Shown: positions 49,114 to 56,697 of the stretch, one piece after another | Numbering within the stretch: position 1 is the stretch's first letter | How the letters are laid out: each line of letters starts with the position of its first letter | Assembly (NCBI RefSeq): GCF_900476375.1 | Contig: NZ_UPPP01000071.1 | Coordinates: forward strand, 1 to 64,000 | DNA length: 64,000 bases | Origin: Allolucifera butyrica | GTDB lineage: Bacteria; Bacillota; Negativicutes; Sporomusales; UPPP01 | Reading direction: 5' to 3' | Program-made: the position numbers and the translations under genes | The notes under the pieces: model-generated | The model's database searches: none | Told to the model about the DNA's origin: nothing | What the model saw: the letters and a program-made list of their open reading frames with translations, nothing else

Positions 49114-49397
49114 ATTTCAATGAGCCGGACCCGCCTTTTCGCTATCTTTTCCGTCAATTCATCAATCTGTCTTTGGAGATGATTGGCCGCCGCCTGATTT
49201 TGCGCGGCTGTTTGCGCTGCCGTCTCCGTATTTTTAAGTAATACCCGCTGCGCGGCGATAATGAAAATCATTTCCGCCGCCAGATCCAAAACATTGGCAA
49301 AAACATTTTCCTTATCAACCGTCAGCGGCAGTGCAAAAGCAATGCCAATGATTGCGCCTAGTATAACGACCGCCATAGGAGTCAGGTTAAAAAACAT
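49101..49397 (-). CDS. Small membrane protein with coiled coil, 98 residues (paralogue of 49902-50171)
   Basis: Begins MFFNLTPMAVVILGAIIGIA, then FALPLTVDKENVFANVLDLA and a second helix MIFIIAAQRVLL. A Gln/Ala-rich coiled coil (about 55-90) follows and the end is basic (KRRVRLIEIRKT). It shares the pattern F-F-x-L-T-P-M-A-V, AIIG, FALPLTVD, NVF-x-NVL and II-x-AQR-x-LL with the gene at 49902. The last codons and stop overlap the dispersed AAGAAAGACC hairpin (49091-49113). GGAAGG precedes the ATG. Family unknown. Confidence 0.75.
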   Translation of the reverse strand: MFFNLTPMAVVILGAIIGIAFALPLTVDKENVFANVLDLAAEMIFIIAAQRVLLKNTETAAQTAAQNQAAANHLQRQIDELTEKIAKRRVRLIEIRKT

Positions 49398-49442
49398 ATC
49401 CTTCCACTCCCTTCACCATTTTGCGCAGTATACTTTTGGGAG

Positions 49443-49868
49443 TCATTTTGGAAATTCCCGCGCGTAAAATTGCGGCCGGTATTGGCCAGGCACCACGGGT
49501 ACACAAGTATTGGCGGTTTTGGCAGCCACTACAGTGGTTGACGGTTTGGCAGTAACTGACGCGGTTTGAGGAGTCGCTGTAGTTTTGGCAGTTGGCAATT
49601 GTGTAGTGGCCGGCGGGTTGGCAGTAGCCGACGAGACTGCAGCGGTTGACGATTTGGTAGTAGCCTGCGGGGTGGTAGCGGTTGTCGGTTTTTTAGCAGC
49701 CGATGGCGCTTGCGTGGCAGGAGTCGCCGGTTTCTCTGGTTTCACAATAAACCAGGAGCGGGGCTCCAGGGGAAAAAAGAGGATGATGATGATTCCCAGA
49801 ATTACTCCCTCCAGAAGGGGATGAAAGAAAAAGCGGAAATGAGTATCGCGAAAAAAATCAAAATCCAT
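49443..49868 (-). CDS. Single-helix protein with long Thr/Ala/Pro-rich domain, 141 residues
   Basis: From the ATG at 49868 (AAGGAGG upstream; an earlier TTG is unlikely). A short aromatic head (MDFDFFRDTHFRFFF) and one helix (about 17-36, GVILGIIIILFFPL) are followed by about 90 residues made almost only of Thr, Ala, Pro, Lys, Ser and Val, then a conserved-looking end with CVPVVPGQYRPQFYAREFPK. The low-complexity part resembles envelope-spanning linkers. It lies between the two paralogues 49101-49397 and 49902-50171. Function unknown. Confidence 0.72.
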   Translation of the reverse strand: MDFDFFRDTHFRFFFHPLLEGVILGIIIILFFPLEPRSWFIVKPEKPATPATQAPSAAKKPTTATTPQATTKSSTAAVSSATANPPATTQLPTAKTTATPQTASVTAKPSTTVVAAKTANTCVPVVPGQYRPQFYAREFPK

Positions 49869-49901
49869 AAACAATCCTCCTTGTCGCTTTGGTTGCCCGG
49901 G

Positions 49902-50171
49902 TCATTCCGGCAATTCAGGCATCTCAGCCAGTATTTTCTGTAAATTATCTATTTGCCGCTGCATGTTTTGCGTAGACGCCTGCGCCTGTTCCGCTTTTTC
50001 CACGTCGCTAAGCAGCGTCCTCTGAGCGGAAATGATAAGAATGACATATCCTGCCGCCAGCAAAACATTGCCGAAAACGTTTTGTTCATCGACGGTTAAG
50101 GGAAGTGCAAAAGAAAGGCCAATGATAGCGGCAATCACAGCAACTGCCATAGGAGTTAGTCGAAAAAACAC
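49902..50171 (-). CDS. Small membrane protein with coiled coil, 89 residues (paralogue of 49101-49397)
   Basis: Two membrane helices (about 8-28 and 38-53) around FALPLTVDEQNVFGNVLLAA and a Gln-rich coiled coil to the end. The start is set at the GTG at 50171. The ATG at 50180 abuts GAGGAG, while the GTG lies 9 bases from it and gives M-F-F-R-L-T-P-M-A-V, which aligns exactly with the paralogue's first residues. It is the first gene of the cluster and has a clear promoter. Function unknown. Confidence 0.75.
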   Translation of the reverse strand: MFFRLTPMAVAVIAAIIGLSFALPLTVDEQNVFGNVLLAAGYVILIISAQRTLLSDVEKAEQAQASTQNMQRQIDNLQKILAEMPELPE

Positions 50172-50206
50172 TCCCGTCATCTCCTCGCCTATGTAAGTGT
50201 TATTTT

Positions 50207-50236
50207 ATTATATACGGCTGTAGCGTGATTGTTCAA
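50207..50236 (-). promoter_or_regulatory. Sigma-A promoter of the small membrane-protein cluster
   Basis: Minus strand TTGAAC (50231-50236) and perfect TATAAT (50207-50212), 18-base spacer, with the transcript starting about 30 bases before the first gene. Confidence 0.65.
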
Positions 50237-50365
50237 AGCAGCCAACAAATTTTTACCTTTTCATAAAAGTGCAAAAACTGTCGGAATAATGCCTCGCTTC
50301 AAAAGGAAAAGGGCCTTGTTTATGGAATATTAGCAATAAATGCATTTCCTGGGGAGAGATGACGG

Positions 50366-51538
50366 ATGAGTAAAAGTATTCTCCTGGTTGATGATGAAAA
50401 ACAGATTTTGCGCTCCTTGGAGCGGGTCTTTCTGGAAACTGATTACCAGGTTTTTACGGCCAATACCGGCAGTGACGCTTTAGCCATTTTGGCGGAATCC
50501 AAGATTGATCTCATTATCAGCGATATGCGTATGCCCAACATGGACGGCCATGCCCTGCTAAAACAGGTTAAACAGCTCTATCCCGCTACGATGCGTATTA
50601 TCTTAAGCGGTTATGCGGATGAAAATAAAATTTTTGCCTCCCTCCTCGACGGCTCGTCGAAGCTGTATCTGCTAAAACCCTGGGACAATGAAACCTTATT
50701 GCAAATTGTCAATCATATGTTTGATATTCAGACCATATTGGAAAAAACCCGGCTATTGCCCATCGTAAACAAAATAGAAGGGCTCGCCACGCTGGGAAAA
50801 ATCTATAACCGCCTCAAGGCGCTGATCGAATCGGAAGCCGGCGTAAAAGAAATTGCCGATTTAATCGAAAGTGACCCGGTCATCGCCGCCCGGGTACTGA
50901 GTCTTGCCAATTCGGCGTTCATCGGCAGCCGGACCGGCTCGGTACATCAGGCTATAGTGTATTTGGGTCTGGAAATCATTAGAGATGTTGTTTTTACCAT
51001 CAGTGTTCTGGAAACGGCGCCGAAGGAAAGTTTGAATACCACCCGCCTGATGCTTTGGAAACATGCCGCTTTGACCAATAAATACCTGAACATGCTCTAT
51101 ATGAAAGCGCTGAATAAAAAAATCCCCGACTCCTGTGCGTCTGCCGGTTTGCTGCATGACATCGGCAAAGTATTTCTGCTCAGCCAGTATCCCCAGGAAT
51201 ATTTGAATATTCTTACCGAACTAACGGCCGATAAGGTCAGCCACTTAATTGAAAAAGAACACAGCGTCTTGGGAATATCGCATCAGGAGCTTGGCGGATA
51301 TCTGCTGAATTGGTGGGAACTGCCCTATCCGATTGTGGAAGCCGCTTTGTTTCACCATACGCCGGCAATGGCCCCCATTATCAATAAAGAGCTGGTATGC
51401 GCCGTACATCTTGCCGATTATCTGGCCTGGAAAGCCGTGCACCGGCAAAATCCCCGGCATTTGGATGAATACGCGCTCCAATTTCTGCAAATACGCGATG
51501 AAGCGGAATTGTCGCTGCTGACTCGCGAAGAAAGCTGA
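50366..51538 (+). CDS. Response regulator with HDOD domain
   Basis: 390 residues. The receiver domain (1-125) has Asp9/10, phospho-acceptor Asp53 (IISDMRMPNMDG) and the KPWD lysine near 105. An HDOD domain follows (about 135-340: IEGLATLGKIYNRL, ARVLSLANSAFIG). It keeps an HD pair in AGLLHDIGKVFLL and a second HxxL region ALFHHTP, which HDOD proteins often lack. HDOD regulators act in signalling, but their activity is poorly known. First of three linked genes; GGGGAGAG lies upstream. The second gene starts 12 bases after its stop. Confidence 0.9.
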   Translation: MSKSILLVDDEKQILRSLERVFLETDYQVFTANTGSDALAILAESKIDLIISDMRMPNMDGHALLKQVKQLYPATMRIILSGYADENKIFASLLDGSSKLYLLKPWDNETLLQIVNHMFDIQTILEKTRLLPIVNKIEGLATLGKIYNRLKALIESEAGVKEIADLIESDPVIAARVLSLANSAFIGSRTGSVHQAIVYLGLEIIRDVVFTISVLETAPKESLNTTRLMLWKHAALTNKYLNMLYMKALNKKIPDSCASAGLLHDIGKVFLLSQYPQEYLNILTELTADKVSHLIEKEHSVLGISHQELGGYLLNWWELPYPIVEAALFHHTPAMAPIINKELVCAVHLADYLAWKAVHRQNPRHLDEYALQFLQIRDEAELSLLTREES

Positions 51539-51550
51539 GGAGTTGAATCG

Positions 51551-52552
51551 ATGCAAAGAAATATCGTTTTATTTGTTGATGATGAGGCCAATATCCTCAA
51601 TTCCATCCGCCGCGCCGTAATTGATGAAGAGTATAAAGCAATGTTTGCCGGCAGCGCCGCCAAAGCCTTGCCTATTTTGGAGCAAGAACCCGTCTCGGTT
51701 ATTGTGACCGACATGCGGATGCCGGAAATGGACGGACTGACTTTTCTTAAAATCGTCAAAGAAAAATATCCCGCTGTCGTGCGTATGGTTTTATCGGGTT
51801 ACACAGTATTGCCGCAAATTCTGGCTACGGTCAATCAGGCCGACGTGTTTAAATTCATAACCAAGCCGTGGAATATGGAGGATGACCTGCTGCGTTCCGT
51901 CCGGCAGGCAGTTGACTACTATAATATGCAGCAGGAACGGGCTACCTTCAGGGACATGCTGGAAAACCGCAATGCCGCCTATCAGAAGGTTCTGCATAAA
52001 ATGGAAGATACCGTGTCTTCTTATAAGCAGAGTACCGAATTGCTGCAGGAGCTGACCTTATGGAAAAAACAGTTTCAGCCGGCAACAACGGAACAGGCTT
52101 CGCTGCTTCAGGACGTATTTTATCAATTTATCGAAGCCTTGCCGGTAAGTAAAGCAGATTTGAATGCCGACAAACTATTAAAAATGTTCGAGAAATGGTC
52201 CAACAGCCATGACATAACCGCCACTCCCATTTTTGCCGGTCCCGACCCGGCGGCTTGTAAACTTCCTGTTTATCCTAAAATAATGCTCTTATTTATTGAG
52301 TTTTTCGCCGCTAAAATGCAGGCTATGGCGAAGGAAATTATTCTTACCTTTGAAATTAATCCGGAACAAAACCGTCTGGTCATTGCTTTTCAAATTCACC
52401 TGCCGGACACGAAAGCAGCCGTACTGGCCAATTTCGCCGGCTGTTTTGAGTTCCTGTCCAAACTGTGCGCCGCTTATGAAAGCCGTTGCCGCCATCAGGA
52501 GACGGACTACGGCTTGTTAGTCATGTATGATATGGAAGTTTTAAAGTCATAG
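51551..52552 (+). CDS. Response regulator with an unassigned C-terminal domain
   Basis: 333 residues. The receiver domain (1-125) has Asp10/11, phospho-acceptor Asp54 (IVTDMRMPEMDG) and FITKPWNMEDDL. A helical, probably coiled-coil segment (135-180) leads to a C-terminal region of about 150 residues (IMLLFIEFFAAKMQAMAKEIILTFEINPEQ) that I cannot assign; the strand-rich end may be a degenerate ATPase-like or output fold. It has no DNA-binding motif. It lies between the HDOD regulator and the kinase and may be a phosphorelay partner of either. Confidence 0.85.
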   Translation: MQRNIVLFVDDEANILNSIRRAVIDEEYKAMFAGSAAKALPILEQEPVSVIVTDMRMPEMDGLTFLKIVKEKYPAVVRMVLSGYTVLPQILATVNQADVFKFITKPWNMEDDLLRSVRQAVDYYNMQQERATFRDMLENRNAAYQKVLHKMEDTVSSYKQSTELLQELTLWKKQFQPATTEQASLLQDVFYQFIEALPVSKADLNADKLLKMFEKWSNSHDITATPIFAGPDPAACKLPVYPKIMLLFIEFFAAKMQAMAKEIILTFEINPEQNRLVIAFQIHLPDTKAAVLANFAGCFEFLSKLCAAYESRCRHQETDYGLLVMYDMEVLKS

Positions 52553-52563
52553 GAGGGTTCTCT

Positions 52564-54732
52564 ATGCCGGCCATGCACAACCACCCGGAAGCAACGGCGC
52601 CCGGACCCAAAGAGCACTTTGTCATGCTGTATCACGCGGCCCTGGCCATTATGAACCGAATGAATATTGACGACTTGCTGCCGGCTGTCATGGAACACGC
52701 AGCCAGTGCCTACAATGCCCGGGACGGCTTTATCGATTTGCTGGATGAAGAAAAAGAGGCTTTGATTACCCGCTTTGGCACGGGAAAATATCAGCAGTTG
52801 ATCGGCACTACCCGGAATTTTACGCAGGGAGCCAGCGGCGAAGTCTACCGGACGGGTGCTGCCTGCGCCGTCCGATCAAACACAATCGCTGCCAATAATG
52901 AGCCGCCTTTGGTAATCGCCGTTCCCTTAGCGGCAAACCAAAAAATCATCGGCGTATTGGGAGTCGAATTACCCGGCGAAAGCAGTCAGCCGGCCCCCGG
53001 TCTGGATTGGCTGGAACATCTGAGCCGTTTGGCTTCGATTGCCCTGGATAATTCCTATCATTATTCCATGGTAGAAAAAGAACTGATGGTGCGCAAATGG
53101 GTGGAGGCAGCCTTCCAGGTTTCGGAGGAACGCTATAAAACCCTGGTGGATAATATCGGCGTGGGCATCACGCTAATTAACCGCGACATGGAAATGACTT
53201 CGGTAAATAAACAATTGCAAAAATGGCTCCCCCATATTGAAGCGCAGCTGCGGCCCAAATGCTACCGAATGTTTGCCAACGCCGCAACCATTTGCGACAA
53301 TTGTCCCGTAACCAAAACCTTTGAAACCGGTAGTATTAATGAAAAAATCCATACCATGCTGGTCGGCGGACAAACAAGGTTTTTCCGCATCGTCGCCTGG
53401 CCGGTCATACATAAAAACGGATTTGTCGGCGAAGTCATCGAAATGGTGGAAGACATTACGGAGAGACGGAAAACTGAAGAACAGCTGCTCAAACTTTCCC
53501 GGGCGGTGGAACAAACCTCCAGCAGTGTAATTATTGTCGATACCGATAACTGCATTGAATATGTAAATAAAACATTCAGCCAGATTACCGGTTACACTCC
53601 CAGTGAAATAACCGGCAAAAAAGTTAGCATATTGCGTTCCGAACTGACTCCCGCCGCCGTATATCAATCCATCAGGCCGGCTATCATAGCAGGAAACGAA
53701 TGGCACGGTGAATTGCACAACCGCAAGAAAAACGGCGAATCGTACTGGGTGTCGATTTCCGCCTCCCCCATTCGTAATAATGAAAATGAAATTACACATT
53801 ACGTTTCCATTCAGGAAGACATTACCCTCCGTAAACAAATGGAAGAAGAGTTAACCATAAAAAACAAAAGATTAGAAGAGGCCCTGGCTGAGCTCGAACG
53901 CACCCAAGTACGGCTGGTCCAACAGGAAAAACTGGCCGGCATCGGACATTTAGCCGCCGGAGTAGCCCATGAAATCAATAATCCCCTGGGCTTCGTCCTG
54001 AGCAACTTTGCCACGTTAATGAAATATCTGGACCGCATCGGCGATGTTTTAACCTCCTATCACGAATGCAAAACCTTTATGAGTCAATCCCAGGACCCGG
54101 AAATCCAGCAATGGATCCGCAAATTGGAAGACCTGGAGCAGGCGAAAAAGCTTGGTGTAATTTTGGCGGACATGCCCGAACTCATTAAAGAATCCAACGA
54201 CGGGTTAGAGCGGGTAGGAAATATTGTTAAAGAACTGCGCGCATTTTCCCGCGTCGACCAGCAAAACAATTTCGACGCTTACGATTTGAACGGCGGTCTG
54301 GAAAGCACTTTGCTGATGGCCCGCAACGAAATTAAATACAACGCGGAAGTCGTCAAGGAACTGGGCAATCTGCCGCTAATTCAGGCTGTAGGCGGTTCGG
54401 TCAACCAGGTTCTCTTAAATATCCTGGTCAATGCCGCCCAGGCCATTAAAGCCAAACAGCAATCCGGCATGGGACGGATCCGGGTCAAAACCTATCACGA
54501 CACTGCTTATGTTTATTGTGAAATCGAAGATTCCGGCGCCGGCATTCCCGCAGACCACCTGAATAAAATATTCAACCCCTTCTTTACAACCAAGCCGGTA
54601 GGCCAGGGAACCGGCCTGGGCCTGAGCATCTCTTATGATATTATTGTAAATAAACATCACGGCGACATTACAGTTCAGAGTGTCTTGGGAGAAGGCACGA
54701 CCTTTACTGTCAAATTGCCCATTGCCCAATAA
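52564..54732 (+). CDS. Soluble sensor histidine kinase with GAF and two PAS domains
   Basis: 722 residues, no membrane helices. A GAF domain (about 22-168) is followed by a first PAS (188-300) with an inserted cysteine set Cys233, 244 and 247 (KCYRMF, CDNCPVTKTFETG), a second PAS (308-425), a coiled coil (425-455) and the kinase. The phospho-His is His469 in AAGVAHEINNPLGFVLS; NILVNAAQAIKAK, DSGAGIPADHLNKIFNPFFTTKP and GTGLGLSISYDI are the ATP-binding boxes. The Cys set may bind a metal or redox cofactor. It probably phosphorylates the two regulators encoded just upstream (12-base gap). GGAGGG precedes the ATG. Confidence 0.92.
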   Translation: MPAMHNHPEATAPGPKEHFVMLYHAALAIMNRMNIDDLLPAVMEHAASAYNARDGFIDLLDEEKEALITRFGTGKYQQLIGTTRNFTQGASGEVYRTGAACAVRSNTIAANNEPPLVIAVPLAANQKIIGVLGVELPGESSQPAPGLDWLEHLSRLASIALDNSYHYSMVEKELMVRKWVEAAFQVSEERYKTLVDNIGVGITLINRDMEMTSVNKQLQKWLPHIEAQLRPKCYRMFANAATICDNCPVTKTFETGSINEKIHTMLVGGQTRFFRIVAWPVIHKNGFVGEVIEMVEDITERRKTEEQLLKLSRAVEQTSSSVIIVDTDNCIEYVNKTFSQITGYTPSEITGKKVSILRSELTPAAVYQSIRPAIIAGNEWHGELHNRKKNGESYWVSISASPIRNNENEITHYVSIQEDITLRKQMEEELTIKNKRLEEALAELERTQVRLVQQEKLAGIGHLAAGVAHEINNPLGFVLSNFATLMKYLDRIGDVLTSYHECKTFMSQSQDPEIQQWIRKLEDLEQAKKLGVILADMPELIKESNDGLERVGNIVKELRAFSRVDQQNNFDAYDLNGGLESTLLMARNEIKYNAEVVKELGNLPLIQAVGGSVNQVLLNILVNAAQAIKAKQQSGMGRIRVKTYHDTAYVYCEIEDSGAGIPADHLNKIFNPFFTTKPVGQGTGLGLSISYDIIVNKHHGDITVQSVLGEGTTFTVKLPIAQ

Positions 54733-54736
54733 ATAA

Positions 54737-54764
54737 GGCTCGTGGCGCAGAGCTCAGGGCGCAG
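54737..54764 (+). repeat. Linker fragment of the structured repeat family (element F)
   Basis: GGCTCGTGGCGCAGAGCTCAGGGCGCAGG, matching the GC-rich linker of elements A-D, directly after the kinase stop codon and joined to a terminator. Confidence 0.6.
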
Positions 54765-54765
54765 G

Positions 54766-54803
54766 AAAAAGGGAGCCGTCTCTTATAGAAACGGCTCCTT
54801 TTT
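54766..54803. terminator. Bidirectional terminator
   Basis: AAAAAGGGAGCCGT / ACGGCTCCTTTTT stem-loop between the kinase gene and the converging phosphatase gene. Confidence 0.88.
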
Positions 54804-54833
54804 ATTGGAGGCAACTAGTTTGCTGTTTAAATC

Positions 54834-56546
54834 TTATAATTGAAGATCTACAAAAACCATATTGAACTTTTTGTCATAATGATTGGACCAGCCCATGGCA
54901 TTCAGAGCATCAATATCCACTTTGGTCCCCTTGTCGGTCAGCATATTGTCGGTAAACTGATACTTTTTGTGTCCAATCCGGAGCGTTTTACCTGCCGCAT
55001 CATAACTTCCGCCGGTATAGGCCGCTATGGTTTGAATATCGGCATAGGCTTTGCCGTTTTGAATCGTGGCCTTGCTTGAACTTCCATAGGCCATATTGCC
55101 AAAGATAACAAGCTTTACGCTGTCACCGATGGCCGGAACCTCTTGTTTGGTATTATAGCGGGAAGGCAGAATTTCGTGATTGCTGGTGCTATTCTCCGGG
55201 TGGGCCTTATCAATCACATACGTGTCAACCAGTGTTCCGTCCTGTTTAAAGGCTTTTATGGTAACTTTTCTGCCGTCCACGTCCACCGTCTGATAATCGG
55301 GCTGATCCTGGGGATCATAAAATTTCGCATCCCACACCTTTTGCGTTAAATCGGGATAATATTTGGCGCCGCTGCGGCCGGTTACGTAGTATACAGTTCC
55401 CTGGGACGGACTTTGCATAAACTCGTCATGATAAATCGGATAGGTCCGGGACGTTCCATGATCATGGCCGTTAAATACAACATCAACATGATATTGATCG
55501 AAAATCGGCGTAAATATCTTTTTTAGCAAAATGTTGGAACGGGTTCCCTTATTATAATACGGGGTTTTATGGAATAGGACAAACGTAAAGACAGCATCCT
55601 TATTTTGTTCAAGGTCATTGCGCAGCCAATCCGCCTGTTTTAAAAACATCGCTTCTTCCTTGGCCTGATCGACATTTCCCTGCGCATCTTCACTTTCCTC
55701 TTCCCCTTGGCTGTCCAGGACTACAAAATGCACTTTACCGTAATTGTAGGAGTAGGTTTGCCCTTTTAAGCCGTCCGGTCCGTTTTGAAACACCGGAAAC
55801 TGCTGCACAAAATATTGAGGCTTGGTACTATTCCAGTCGGCTGCGTCATAGGTCTCATGGTTGCCTTGTACGACCATAGCCGGAATTCTGTCAACAACCC
55901 CCTGAGCGGCAGCAAACCAATTATTCCAATGCTGATAATACTGGCCTTTTTCTACCAGGTCGCCCACATTGATAAAGAACTTTGCGTCAGGATTGGCCTT
56001 ATAGGCATTTTCCAGGGTAACATGCCAGGGATTGTAATTGGGAACCTCATAATTACCGCTTTGGCTGTCGCCAAATACCAGGAACTTGAATTGATTGTCC
56101 GTAACCGTTGCCGTATCTTCGGTCGTAAAGGAAGAATAGCCGGTCCATTCGTTTTGGTCATTACCAATCCGGTATAAATACTTGGTTCCCGGTTTCAGAT
56201 TATGTAAGGTAACCGTAAATAAATTCATCCGGCCATAATTCAGGTCCGTTGCGGCCGTCTGAAATAAGTGCGGTTTTATTGTCATCGTATTTACTGCGCC
56301 ATTTTCTTCTTTATACTCGATTTTGCAGTCATTTACCGCCGTGCTGGTCCGCCAGGTAACGGTCATGGTTGTCTCCGGGTCGGCCGACCACGTAAGCGCC
56401 ACATGCTCCGGCATGGTTGTGGCGTTTAAATGAATGTCGATTGCCGTTTGGTCATACGTCCTTGCTGCCGCCGAAGCCAACGGCGCCGCCGCCAAGGCAA
56501 TCATCAGCACTGCTCCTGTCATAAACGTCAACCATTTTCTGTACAT
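54834..56546 (-). CDS. Secreted purple acid phosphatase-like metallophosphoesterase with copper-amine-oxidase-type C-terminal domain
   Basis: 570 residues. Signal peptide 1-27 (basic MYRKW, hydrophobic core, ASAA cut region). A fibronectin-like PAP N-terminal domain follows (HVALTWSADPETTMTVTWRTS). The metallophosphatase domain has FGDSQSG, INVGDLVEKG, VVQGNHET, LFHKTPYY and FNGHDHGTSRTY, the expected metal ligands. The last 95 residues (DSVKLVIFGNMAYGSSSKA onward) form a Cu-amine-oxidase-N-type domain, common in Firmicute envelope proteins. It acts outside the cell membrane, probably releasing phosphate from esters. Its own promoter region is AT-rich and ordinary. Confidence 0.88.
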   Translation of the reverse strand: MYRKWLTFMTGAVLMIALAAAPLASAAARTYDQTAIDIHLNATTMPEHVALTWSADPETTMTVTWRTSTAVNDCKIEYKEENGAVNTMTIKPHLFQTAATDLNYGRMNLFTVTLHNLKPGTKYLYRIGNDQNEWTGYSSFTTEDTATVTDNQFKFLVFGDSQSGNYEVPNYNPWHVTLENAYKANPDAKFFINVGDLVEKGQYYQHWNNWFAAAQGVVDRIPAMVVQGNHETYDAADWNSTKPQYFVQQFPVFQNGPDGLKGQTYSYNYGKVHFVVLDSQGEEESEDAQGNVDQAKEEAMFLKQADWLRNDLEQNKDAVFTFVLFHKTPYYNKGTRSNILLKKIFTPIFDQYHVDVVFNGHDHGTSRTYPIYHDEFMQSPSQGTVYYVTGRSGAKYYPDLTQKVWDAKFYDPQDQPDYQTVDVDGRKVTIKAFKQDGTLVDTYVIDKAHPENSTSNHEILPSRYNTKQEVPAIGDSVKLVIFGNMAYGSSSKATIQNGKAYADIQTIAAYTGGSYDAAGKTLRIGHKKYQFTDNMLTDKGTKVDIDALNAMGWSNHYDKKFNMVFVDLQL

Positions 56547-56662
56547 ATTTTCCCCTCCAGTATGAAATAATTTCCAAACAACTTCATTATACTGTTCTTG
56601 CTGGAGGCAATTGTTATGTCGATGTTAAAATTTGGTTAATCCATTTTATTCCAACACAAAAT

Positions 56663-56688
56663 GGGCGCACCCTGGAAAAGGTGCGCCT
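56663..56688 (-). terminator. Terminator of topB
   Basis: GGCGCACC / GGTGCGCC stem with a weak T-rich tail on the minus strand, 10 bases after the topB stop. Confidence 0.6.
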
Positions 56689-56697
56689 GTCATTCTC

